The position numbers and the translations under genes are program-made. Below, piece by piece: positions 1 through 6,988 of a stretch of 9,140 nucleotides of DNA. The stretch lies in NCBI GenBank assembly GCA_004195335.1, contig SDWK01000670.1, forward strand, positions 1 to 9,140, read 5' to 3'. Position 1 is the stretch's first letter. Every line of letters starts with the position of its first letter. The notes under the pieces were generated by a model. It had not been told where the DNA came from, ran no database searches, and worked only from the letters and a program-made list of their open reading frames with translations. Origin of the DNA: Shewanella sp. (GTDB lineage: Bacteria; Pseudomonadota; Gammaproteobacteria; Enterobacterales; Shewanellaceae).

Positions 1-356
1 ATTTACAATAGCAAGGTGTACATAACCGCAAGCTTGTCTCCCTTGAATTATTATAGACAAAGTTGAATTTGATGAAACTTAGATCGAAGAAGAAAACTTT
101 CTTGTAAATCTGCAGATGTAGATGAGGCATAAGCTTCGATGACATAGCCGACCCATGATATCTGACCCATGGGGATATGGGAAATGTCATTATGATGTAG
201 GGAACATCCCTGACCTTGTCATCACGACATTATTTGTATCCCCCTATACATCCCCCACTGAAGGCGATAGATAGTCATGAAGATTAAAACTTCAATAAAC
301 TCGCCAATATATACACAAAATGTAATCCACCTTCATTCCAAGGGGCGATAACTTGG
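1..356. other. AT-rich intergenic region with no convincing gene; minus-strand open frame at 1-190
   Basis: No recognisable gene lies here. On the minus strand a frame opens with ATG at 188-190 and stays open for 63 codons to the left edge; its product begins MTFPISPWVR and is rich in Phe, Ser and Lys. The ATG has no good Shine-Dalgarno and an in-frame TAA lies a short way upstream, so coding is doubtful. The stretch also contains GACCCATG twice, 14 bases apart (150-157 and 164-171), the palindrome CCCATGGG (166-173) and a small inverted repeat AGGGA-ACA-TCCCT (199-211). Such density of short repeats with a spurious-looking frame suggests a dispersed intergenic repeat or decayed sequence rather than a gene. 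I have a vague, unverified memory of similar short hypothetical peptides in Shewanella. From 212 to 356 I see nothing definable. Confidence 0.4.
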
Positions 357-384
357 TAGACAGAAACCCCACAGATGCTAAAAT
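357..384 (+). promoter_or_regulatory. Predicted sigma70 promoter of proS, with extended -10
   Basis: A -35 element TAGACA (357-362, five of six matches to TTGACA) is separated by 16 bases from TAAAAT (379-384, five of six matches to TATAAT). The -10 is preceded by TG at 376-377, giving an extended -10 (TGCTAAAAT). Transcription would start near 390-392, leaving a leader of about 30 bases before the ATG at 420. The match is visible; promoter activity is inferred. No attenuator or T-box-like leader is present in so short a leader. Confidence 0.6.
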
Positions 385-419
385 GTCGCCCTATTTATTT
401 CAATAACTGGATATCGGTA

Positions 420-2129
420 ATGCGCGTTAGCAAGTACCTGCTTTCAACTCAAAAAGAGACCCCTGCTGATGCAGAGGTGATCAGTCATCAATTAATGTTA
501 CGTGCCGGCATGATCCGTCGTAACGCTTCAGGTCTTTACAGCTGGTTGCCGACAGGACTTCGTGTGCTGCGCAAGGTAGAAGCTATCGTCCGTGAAGAGA
601 TGAATAAAGCCGGTTCTGTTGAAATCCTGATGCCTATGGTTCAGCCTGCTGATCTTTGGGTAGAATCAGGTCGCTTGGATAAATTTGGTCCTGAGCTACT
701 GCGTTTCCAAGACCGCCATAACCGTGACTTCGTGCTTGGCCCGACTCACGAAGAAGTGATCACCGATATCGTACGTAAAGAGGTTAACTCTTATAAGCAG
801 TTGCCACTGAACCTGTTTCAGATCCAGACTAAGTTCCGCGATGAAGTTCGTCCTCGTTTCGGTGTGATGCGTTCACGTGAATTCTTGATGAAAGACGCTT
901 ACTCTTTCCATTTAGATCAAGAGACGATGGACGAGACTTACGAGTCTATGTTCCAGGCTTATAGCAACATTTTGAATCGTCTTGGTTTAGCTTTCCGCCC
1001 AGTGATTGCCGATACCGGTTCTATCGGTGGCAGCATGTCACACGAGTTCCACGTCCTGGCGAACAGTGGTGAAGACCTGATTGCCTACTCGACGATGAGC
1101 GATTACGCGGCCAACATAGAGAAAGCCGAAGCACCGATGCCTTCTGAAACTCGTCAGCAAGCCAGCCAAGAGATGACCTTGGTCGACACGCCAAATGCTA
1201 AAACCATTGCAGAATTGGTTGAGCAACATGGCATCGCTATCGACAAAACAGTGAAAACCCTTATCGTTAAAGGTGCCACAGAAGAAACACCTCTGGTAGC
1301 CCTTGTTGTTCGTGGCGATCATGAGCTTAACGAAGTTAAAGCCGAGAAGATCCCAGCAGTACTGGCTCCGTTCGAATTTGCTGACGAAGCCGATATTCGT
1401 AAAGCCATTGGTGCAGGCCCAGGTTCTATTGGTCCTGTTGGCCTTGAGATCCCTGTCTATATCGACCATGGCGTTAGCGTGATGAGTGATTTCGGCGCCG
1501 GTGCAAACCAAGATAACAAACATTTGTTTGGTATCAACTGGGAACGCGATCTTCCAGAAGCCGAAGCATTCGATATACGTAACATCATCGAAGGCGAGCC
1601 TAGTCCTTGTGGCCAAGGAACTATCGCCTTGCTTCGTGGTATTGAAGTCGGTCATATCTTCCAGCTGGGTGATAACTACTCTAAAGCGATGAACGCCAAT
1701 GTACTCGACCACAATGGTAAGGCCAAAACCTTATTAATGGGTTGTTATGGCGTGGGCGTTAGCCGTATGGTTGCCGCTGCTATTGAGCAAAACCACGATG
1801 ACCGCGGTATCACCTGGCCGGATGCGATTGCTCCATTTAGAGTCGGTATCTTACCGATGAACATGCATAAGTCTCATCGCGTTCAGGATATGGCTGAAAA
1901 GCTATATCAAGATTTGAACGATGCGGGTATCGAAGTGCTGTTTGATGATCGTAAAGAGCGTGCCGGTGTGATGTTTGCCGATATGGAACTTATCGGTCTG
2001 CCTCACGTTGTCGTGATTGGCGATCGTAATATCGATGCCGGAGTGTTCGAATATAAGAATCGCCGCACGGGTGAGAAGCAAGAGATCCCATTCGATCAAA
2101 TTATCGACTTCCTTAAGTCTGCTAAGTAA
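420..2129 (+). CDS. proS: Prolyl-tRNA synthetase (bacterial type with editing domain)
   Basis: Cytoplasmic class IIa enzyme that charges tRNA-Pro with proline. The product is 569 residues, close to the roughly 570 of E. coli ProS. The N-terminal catalytic core holds GPTHEE (108-112 region) and motif 2 (FRDE at 139-142, followed by [12 protein letters not shown]). An inserted YbaK-like editing domain follows at about 224-407, with the editing lysine K279 in DKTVK, so clearance of mischarged alanine is probably intact. Motif 3 is [10 protein letters not shown] at 441-450. The anticodon-binding domain covers about 475-569. The ATG at 420 is preferred because homologues begin [10 protein letters not shown] and the predicted transcript starts downstream of an in-frame ATG at 375, which would add 15 atypical residues. 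The Shine-Dalgarno is weak (CTGGAT, 407-412). The gene appears monocistronic, with its own promoter and terminator. Confidence 0.97.
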   Translation: MRVSKYLLSTQKETPADAEVISHQLMLRAGMIRRNASGLYSWLPTGLRVLRKVEAIVREEMNKAGSVEILMPMVQPADLWVESGRLDKFGPELLRFQDRHNRDFVLGPTHEEVITDIVRKEVNSYKQLPLNLFQIQTKFRDEVRPRFGVMRSREFLMKDAYSFHLDQETMDETYESMFQAYSNILNRLGLAFRPVIADTGSIGGSMSHEFHVLANSGEDLIAYSTMSDYAANIEKAEAPMPSETRQQASQEMTLVDTPNAKTIAELVEQHGIAIDKTVKTLIVKGATEETPLVALVVRGDHELNEVKAEKIPAVLAPFEFADEADIRKAIGAGPGSIGPVGLEIPVYIDHGVSVMSDFGAGANQDNKHLFGINWERDLPEAEAFDIRNIIEGEPSPCGQGTIALLRGIEVGHIFQLGDNYSKAMNANVLDHNGKAKTLLMGCYGVGVSRMVAAAIEQNHDDRGITWPDAIAPFRVGILPMNMHKSHRVQDMAEKLYQDLNDAGIEVLFDDRKERAGVMFADMELIGLPHVVVIGDRNIDAGVFEYKNRRTGEKQEIPFDQIIDFLKSAK

Positions 2130-2208
2130 GAAACTTAGTCTAAGCCACTAAACTAAAGTTAAACGACTTAAGCTTCGTGGCATAAAACGTCTTAAAACAA
2201 GAGTCAAT

Positions 2209-2245
2209 AAAAACGCCCTCAGGTCTGAACCTGAGGGCGTTTTTT
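2209..2245. terminator. Bidirectional Rho-independent terminator between proS and the minus-strand operon
   Basis: A perfect 13-base GC-rich inverted repeat (AACGCCCTCAGGT, and its complement from 2229) flanks a four-base CTGA loop at 2225-2228. The stem is bounded by five A (2209-2213) and six T (2240-2245), so either strand gives a stem followed by U residues. It lies 80 bases after the proS stop and 41 bases after the stop of the convergent PaaK-like gene, and should end both transcripts. Confidence 0.93.
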
Positions 2246-2285
2246 ATCCTCGCTACTGTCTATAACATTCACAAAGCGCCGCGGA

Positions 2286-3515
2286 CTATCTCAAATCTTC
2301 TATGACGATACCGTCATCACTCAAACTGCCTGGGGCAACAGGCTCGACATAACCCGTGAGCTTAGTGATGGCCTTCATCGTCTGGGCAACTTGAGTCATA
2401 TCTATACTTGCCCTTTCGGCGTCACCCACCTCGCAGTGCAACGTCATCTGATCGTTTTCATCGATATTGGTGACCACTAATCTCACCTTGGCGATCTGCT
2501 TGTGACGCAACCTTATGCGCTCCACCTGCTCTGGGTGGATAAACATCCCTTTGACCTTAGTGGTTTGATCTGCCCGTCCCTGCCAACCTCTTATCCGCAT
2601 ATTGGTTCTGCCACAGGGGCTGACTCCCGCCATGATGGATGACAGATCGCCGGTGGCGAAGCGGACAAGGGGGTAATCCCGATTAAAGCTGGTCACCACC
2701 ACTTCACCAATTTCACCATCGGCGACCACCTCCTGGCTACCTGGCCTGACAATTTCCACCAGAATATCTTCGGCGATCACCAAACCACAGTCTGGGGCAG
2801 TCTCAAAGGCGATTAAGCCGATATCGGCGGTGGCGTAGGCCTGACTCACCGACACTCCCGCCTCGATAAATGCCGCTTGCAACGATTTAGTAAGTGCCTC
2901 ACCCGATACCAGCGCCTTGTTAATCGAGGAGATGTCACGCCCCTGTTCTTTCGCCTTCTGCAGTAAAATATTTAAAAATGATGGCGTGCCACTGTACCCT
3001 TGGGGTCTGAGCTGCTCGATAATATCCAGCTGCTGCTCCGTTTGCCCAGGTCCTGCGGGGATCACCGTACAACCACAGGCTTTAGCCCCTGAGTCCATGA
3101 TAAAACCGCCGGGGCTGAGATGATAAGAGAGGCAGTTTTGCACCCGATCTCCGGCGCGAAAACCTGCGGCGTAAAAAGCAGCCCCCATACGCCACCAATC
3201 TTTGCTGTCGTGCTCTGGCTCAAAAATAGGGCCGGGAGATTGAAAAATTCGGCTCGGCGTCGAACTTGACGCATTCAGTCCGGCAAACGGCATGTTCTTC
3301 GCCTGCAGGCCAATCAGATCCGATTTTCTCGTGATAGGCACAGACGTCAATGACTGCCGATTCGAAATAACGGTCACATCGATATCATTGAGAATGCGCC
3401 GATAGTGGGCACACTCCTGTTTGGCATAAGCCAGAAAATCCGGTAAACGAGCGAACAGTTCGCTCTCACGCCGGGTCTGGCTCTGCAACTCATTAGGATC
3501 ATATACGCTATTCAT
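2286..3515 (-). CDS. PaaK-like phenylacetate-CoA ligase family protein, divergent
   Basis: Member of the AMP-forming adenylate enzyme family nearest to phenylacetate-CoA ligase (COG1541), 409 residues, probably cytoplasmic. Recognisable parts are SPGPIFEPE (93-101), GCTVIPAGPGQTEQQ (148-162), GTPSFL (176-181), YATADIGLIAFE (227-238, in the A5 position), TGD (288-290, A7), and GWQGRADQTTKVKGMFIHP (310-328, A8/hinge, with R314 and D316). Two features expected of an active ligase are absent: the Ser/Thr/Gly-rich A3 nucleotide loop of PaaK is replaced around 93-101, and the C-terminal GK of the usual PGSLP..GK stretch reads GI (I403, codon ATC). The A3 change is, from memory, typical of this subfamily; the lysine loss seems not to be. 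It is the last gene of the operon, 34 bases after the ATPase, with GAGGAT six bases before the ATG. It may activate or bind the acid imported by the transporter; the substrate is unknown. Confidence 0.85.
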   Translation of the reverse strand: MNSVYDPNELQSQTRRESELFARLPDFLAYAKQECAHYRRILNDIDVTVISNRQSLTSVPITRKSDLIGLQAKNMPFAGLNASSSTPSRIFQSPGPIFEPEHDSKDWWRMGAAFYAAGFRAGDRVQNCLSYHLSPGGFIMDSGAKACGCTVIPAGPGQTEQQLDIIEQLRPQGYSGTPSFLNILLQKAKEQGRDISSINKALVSGEALTKSLQAAFIEAGVSVSQAYATADIGLIAFETAPDCGLVIAEDILVEIVRPGSQEVVADGEIGEVVVTSFNRDYPLVRFATGDLSSIMAGVSPCGRTNMRIRGWQGRADQTTKVKGMFIHPEQVERIRLRHKQIAKVRLVVTNIDENDQMTLHCEVGDAERASIDMTQVAQTMKAITKLTGYVEPVAPGSLSDDGIVIEDLR

Positions 3516-3549
3516 ACCACCATCCTCTCTACCATCATAACGTCCAGCG

Positions 3550-4368
3550 CTACAGCCAACGCTTGCGACGCTTATAAGACTTTAAATTTTTGAAACTTTT
3601 TCTCTTCTCGTTACCACCACCTAAATAGAACTCTTTCACATCTTCGTTGCTCAACAACTGCTCACTAGTCCCATCTAACACGATTTTCCCGGACTCCATG
3701 ATATAGCCGTAATCGGCAGCCTTGAGGGCGTAATTGGCATTTTGCTCCACCAGTAACATCGTGATCCCCTGCTCCTTGTTGATCTTATTTATGATGCCGA
3801 AGACCTCTTTTACTAACAGTGGCGATAACCCCATCGAGGGCTCATCGAGACAGATCATCTTAGGACGCGCCATCAAGGCTCGGCCAATGGCGAGCATCTG
3901 TTGCTCTCCACCGGAGAGGTATCCGGCCAAGCCCGTCCGCTCCTTGAGGCGAGGAAAATAATCAAATACCATCTCAATATCCTGGTTTACATGATTATCA
4001 CTTCGGGTATAAGCGCCTAACTTCAGGTTCTCAATTACCGACATATCTTCGATGATACGGCGTCCCTCCATCACCTGAAATACACCAGAGCGAACAATTT
4101 CATCGGCGTTTTTCTTATCTATCTGCTCGCCCATGAAGCGAATATCACCCCGGGTAACATCACCATTTTCTGTTTTCAGTAATCCGGAAATCGCCTTAAG
4201 CGTAGTGGACTTTCCTGCGCCATTGGGCCCTAAAAGAGTGACTATCTTGCCTTGCGGCACCTCAATGCTCACGCCTCTGAGCACCTGGATAACATCATCG
4301 TAGACAACTTCGATATTATTGATGGATAACACGGGTGGCGCCTTTTGGATCTGAGCTGCTTGTGTCAT
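3550..4368 (-). CDS. ABC transporter ATP-binding protein, LivF type (branched-chain amino acid/HAAT family)
   Basis: One of the two cytoplasmic ATPase subunits of a LIV-type importer; 272 residues. Walker A is GPNGAGKS (47-54), the Q-loop is near Q98, the signature is LSGGEQQ (151-157) and Walker B is MICLDEP (171-177). The switch position reads VEQN instead of having a histidine, as is usual for LivF, which separates it from LivG. After the usual end at about YLGG (248-251) it carries an 18-residue basic tail (255-272) ending KSYKRRKRWL; from memory such tails occur in LivF proteins of ligase-linked clusters. The ATG has AGGGAG at 4374-4379. It lies 50 bases after the binding-protein gene, behind a terminator-like hairpin. 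The LivG partner is not in the window. The substrate is probably an organic acid, given the ligases on both sides, not necessarily an amino acid. Confidence 0.93.
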   Translation of the reverse strand: MTQAAQIQKAPPVLSINNIEVVYDDVIQVLRGVSIEVPQGKIVTLLGPNGAGKSTTLKAISGLLKTENGDVTRGDIRFMGEQIDKKNADEIVRSGVFQVMEGRRIIEDMSVIENLKLGAYTRSDNHVNQDIEMVFDYFPRLKERTGLAGYLSGGEQQMLAIGRALMARPKMICLDEPSMGLSPLLVKEVFGIINKINKEQGITMLLVEQNANYALKAADYGYIMESGKIVLDGTSEQLLSNEDVKEFYLGGGNEKRKSFKNLKSYKRRKRWL

Positions 4369-4379
4369 ACATACTCCCT

Positions 4380-4411
4380 AAAAAATGGGGGGCGCAATTA
4401 AGTTACGCCCC
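4380..4411 (-). terminator. Terminator-like hairpin between the binding-protein gene and the ATPase gene (possible attenuator)
   Basis: On the minus strand, seven bases after the TAA of the binding-protein gene, GGGGCG (4411-4406) can pair with CGCCCC (4394-4389). After one mismatch two further A-T pairs are possible around a five-base loop. The stem is followed by CCA and then six T (4385-4380), so the T tract is offset by three bases from the stem. The ATPase Shine-Dalgarno follows at once. It probably ends part of the transcription, or protects the 3' end of the upstream message, so that the binding protein is made in excess over the ATPase and ligase. The structure is visible; its effect is inferred. 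Confidence 0.6.
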
Positions 4412-4418
4412 AAAAAGA

Positions 4419-5666
4419 TTAATAACCTAACCAGTCAATACGACGTTCCAGAGTCACCTGATCGGCCTTCTCGACGCGAATATCGCCGCCATTGAAGTTA
4501 CCCTTATAGATATTCACCTGGTTGATGCCACGGTGATCATCTGGGGTCCATGTCGCTGCCAGACACACACCTTCGAGTCCCTTAGGTACCCAGTTTTTAT
4601 GGGCATACATGCCTTTCTTAACGTTCTCACCAGTCACGCCGCCGTTAGCCTTGGCCCACTCCATCGACTCTTTCATAAAGAAGGTTGAGCAAACCCCACG
4701 AATGTAATGGTGCAGACGCTCTTTACTGCCTGAGCTGTCAGACATTTTTGAGATCTCACGCACCAACTTCATGCCCGGTACTTCATCGGTCCAAAATGGC
4801 GTCATGGTTGGGAAAATATAATCTTTAATCCCCTCGCCAGCCGCTTTAAATACCAGCTTGTCACCGCCCCAGATATTGGACATAAACTGGATCTCGGTGC
4901 CAACCGTATTACAGGATTTAACCAGTGACTGCACCGAGCCACCTAAGTTACCGATATAACCATAGTTGGTACCCGAGCTCTTCAGGCTAAGGCACTGTGC
5001 CTTAAAATCTCCTGGCTTCATCGAAATAACAACCGCAGGCTGTACCTCAAATCCAAGCTCAGTAGCATACTCGGCGCAAGCGGCCTTAGGCGCATTCGGG
5101 AAAGGATGATTCGCGCCGATGTGGGTAAATTTAGGCTTACCCTTGGCCCCTTTGGCTTGCCAGTCTTTGGCGGCCCACTGAACCAGACCACGGCAAGAGT
5201 CGGAATAGGACGCACCATAGAAAAAGTTGTAAGGTGCTGGTTTTTTGGTCTTGGGATTAAGTCCCTTAGGATCGGTCAAGTGTCCCGAGTAGGAAGCGGA
5301 GAAAATAGGCGTATGATCTTTAGCGGCAAAAGAGATAAGCGCCTCGGTATCGGCTGTTCCCCAGCCCTGCATCGCTACCATATTCTTACGCGACTGCCAT
5401 TTTTTGTATGAGGCGATAGCCTGAGGCACCTTGTAGCCATAATCTATGGTCTCATATTCGAGTTTAGTCCCACTTATGCCGCCATGGGTGTTGATGTAGG
5501 CGAGTGAATCTCTTACTCCATCAGCATAGGGTTTGCCCACAAATGCTGTCGGGCCGGACATATCGGCAAGATGGCCGACGAAAATAGCCTCCTCGGCGCT
5601 AGCCAGGCTAGTAACACCAAATAGTGCAGGTGCGAGAGATGAGGCGAGTATTAATTTTTTATACAT
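4419..5666 (-). CDS. Periplasmic substrate-binding protein of LIV-type ABC transporter
   Basis: Type I periplasmic binding protein (Peripla_BP_6, COG0683) that captures the ligand and delivers it to the LivH/LivM-type permeases; 415 residues. A Sec signal peptide is clear: MYKK, a hydrophobic stretch at 5-21, then ASA before E25, the probable cleavage site. The mature protein begins with the family-typical IFVGHLADMSGPTAFVGKPY and continues through QGWGTADTEAL (100-110). The ATG at 5666 was chosen because AAGGA (5674-5678) lies seven bases before it and the signal peptide starts properly there; a TTG at 5681 in frame is upstream of that site. The mature chain has six cysteines (158, 197, 225, 252, 326, 368), an even number that could form disulfides. 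The ligand is unknown; CoA ligases in the operon suggest a carboxylic acid. A 162-base gap with a heptad repeat precedes the gene and a hairpin follows it. Confidence 0.92.
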   Translation of the reverse strand: MYKKLILASSLAPALFGVTSLASAEEAIFVGHLADMSGPTAFVGKPYADGVRDSLAYINTHGGISGTKLEYETIDYGYKVPQAIASYKKWQSRKNMVAMQGWGTADTEALISFAAKDHTPIFSASYSGHLTDPKGLNPKTKKPAPYNFFYGASYSDSCRGLVQWAAKDWQAKGAKGKPKFTHIGANHPFPNAPKAACAEYATELGFEVQPAVVISMKPGDFKAQCLSLKSSGTNYGYIGNLGGSVQSLVKSCNTVGTEIQFMSNIWGGDKLVFKAAGEGIKDYIFPTMTPFWTDEVPGMKLVREISKMSDSSGSKERLHHYIRGVCSTFFMKESMEWAKANGGVTGENVKKGMYAHKNWVPKGLEGVCLAATWTPDDHRGINQVNIYKGNFNGGDIRVEKADQVTLERRIDWLGY

Positions 5667-5673
5667 GTCATAT

Positions 5674-5678
5674 TCCTT
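5674..5678 (-). promoter_or_regulatory. Shine-Dalgarno that fixes the binding-protein start
   Basis: AAGGA on the minus strand lies seven bases before the ATG at 5666. An upstream in-frame TTG at 5681 would place this site inside the coding sequence and add MKEYD before the signal peptide, so the ATG is the likely start. Confidence 0.8.
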
Positions 5679-5707
5679 CAAAATAGTGGCTGAACGCCGG
5701 TACTTTT

Positions 5708-5755
5708 TATAGTTAGAAGTTTGTCGTTGAAACTTATAGTTACGAGTTAATCGTT
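5708..5755 (-). repeat. Degenerate heptad repeat array, AACNNNN, in the gap before the binding-protein gene
   Basis: Read on the minus strand from 5755, consecutive units are AACGATT, AACTCGT, AACTATA, AGTTTC (six bases, imperfect), AACGACA, AACTTCT and AACTATA. Six of seven units are seven bases long and begin with AAC, filling 48 bases without gaps. The array sits inside the 162-base space between the LivM stop and the binding-protein start. Its role is unknown: it could be a neutral short tandem repeat, a mobile-repeat remnant or a regulator-binding array. The same bases also produce a chance-looking inverted repeat AAGTTT-N7-AAACTT (5717-5735). Confidence 0.6.
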
Positions 5756-5828
5756 AGCAAATGGCTTCGACTACTTAACAAAGTCCTTCTGCGGCTTGCT
5801 TTTACACTGCTTGAAACGAATCGCTTTC

Positions 5829-6902
5829 TTAGTAAGCAAATGGGTAAAATTTCCAATAGTTCTTTATTTGCGCCCAGCGATGGGCGAGTCCTTCTGGCTC
5901 AAAAATAAGGAACAAGATGATCACCAGACCGATTGCCATCTCTTTGATATAAGCCAGACCGTCGGTCACCATAGGAATGTTGCCCCAATCGGTATATTTC
6001 ATCAGTCCCACGCCCGCTTCTAACATCTCAGGCAGAAGCACCATGAAGATGACGCCCATCAAGGTTCCCTTAATCGAGCCCAGTCCACCGATGATGATCA
6101 TGGCCAGAAACTGTATCGACATGAAAATGGTGAACCCTTCCGCCGACACATAACCAAGATAGTGCGCATATAACGCCCCGCCGATCCCCGCATAGAATGA
6201 GGAGATGCCAAATGACAGTAAGCGATACTTATTTAACTTCACCCCCATGATCTCGGCCGAAAGATAGTGGTCACGTACCGCCACAAACGCACGACCATCT
6301 CGGCTGCGCATCAGGTTACAACCCCAGATGTACATAAAGACTAAGGCGAATAGGGCGATATAGTAGAAGCTTTGGTCTGTATCAAACTCGAAACCGAACA
6401 GGTTTACCGGTGCCGCCATCGAGCCCGATGAACCACCAGAGAACCAATCAGCTCGGGCAAAAAAGTCTTCGATAATAAACTGGGCCGCCAATGTCGCAAT
6501 CGCCAGATAAAGTCCTTTTATACGTGCGGCGGGCATACCAAATATCATACCCACTGCCATTGTTAAGAAGCCCGCTAAGGGGATACACAGGGCTACCGGA
6601 ATATTAAAACTGGTGTTAAGCCAAGCTGATGCAAATGCACCGAAACCGAAGAAGGCACCATGACCCAAAGAGATCTGTCCGGTGAAACCCACTAGGATAT
6701 TTAGCCCCAGCGCTGCGATCCCCAAATATGAGATCTGAATAAATAGGGTTAAAAAATAGCCATCCAAAACCAGAGGTGCCAGACAAGCGACCGCGATGGC
6801 TAGGATGGCCATCAAACGTATTGTCTTGGTCTCAAAGATAGTGTTGTCTTTCTTGTAACTGGTTCTGAAATCTCCGCATGGACGCATTGCCAAACTAGAC
6901 AT
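5829..6902 (-). CDS. ABC transporter permease, LivM type
   Basis: Inner-membrane permease of a HAAT-family importer, 357 residues, which pairs with the LivH-type protein to form the channel. A hydrophilic N-terminal tail of about 28 residues (with CGDFRTSYKKD) precedes several hydrophobic segments. Family landmarks are GFTGQISLGHGAFFGFGAF (72-90), the cytoplasmic EAA-like loop GRAFVAVRDHYLSAEIMGV (203-221) that docks on the ATPases, and IIGGLGSIKGTLMG (270-283). The C-terminus ends YWKFYPFAY, an ending I associate with LivM proteins of ligase-linked clusters. The ATG at 6902 has AAGGAG (6909-6914) six bases upstream; a second Met at residue 6 is possible but less well placed. It lies 86 bases after the LivH-type gene, a space in which I see no clear terminator or promoter. 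Confidence 0.94.
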   Translation of the reverse strand: MSSLAMRPCGDFRTSYKKDNTIFETKTIRLMAILAIAVACLAPLVLDGYFLTLFIQISYLGIAALGLNILVGFTGQISLGHGAFFGFGAFASAWLNTSFNIPVALCIPLAGFLTMAVGMIFGMPAARIKGLYLAIATLAAQFIIEDFFARADWFSGGSSGSMAAPVNLFGFEFDTDQSFYYIALFALVFMYIWGCNLMRSRDGRAFVAVRDHYLSAEIMGVKLNKYRLLSFGISSFYAGIGGALYAHYLGYVSAEGFTIFMSIQFLAMIIIGGLGSIKGTLMGVIFMVLLPEMLEAGVGLMKYTDWGNIPMVTDGLAYIKEMAIGLVIILFLIFEPEGLAHRWAQIKNYWKFYPFAY

Positions 6903-6988
6903 AAAAAACTCCTTGAACTGTAATTGCAGCCTGCTAGGGCCTGTTTATCTTTCGAGCTTGAATTTACCTGAGAGAGTCACAACCGAGC

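Noticed and set aside
1038..1712. Long open frame on the minus strand (224 codons) inside proS
   Set aside because: It is antisense to the editing and catalytic regions of proS, has no recognisable domain, and is what the codon bias of proS would produce on the opposite strand.
2122..2144. Small inverted repeats (CTAAGT/ACTTAG and CTTAG-T-CTAAG) at the proS stop codon
   Set aside because: Short AT-rich stems with no T tract; the strong terminator 65 bases downstream explains termination.
5717..5735. Inverted repeat AAGTTT-N7-AAACTT as a regulator operator
   Set aside because: It is better explained as a by-product of the AACNNNN heptad array and has short arms.
5733..5760. Possible internal promoter for the binding-protein gene (TTGCTA, 16-base spacer, TATAAG on the minus strand)
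   Set aside because: The -35 matches only four of six bases and the -10 lies within the heptad repeat, which generates TATAA strings by itself; not strong enough to list as a feature.
5796..6023. 75-codon plus-strand frame over the end of the LivM-type gene
   Set aside because: Antisense to a well-supported permease gene, with no family resemblance or good ribosome-binding site.
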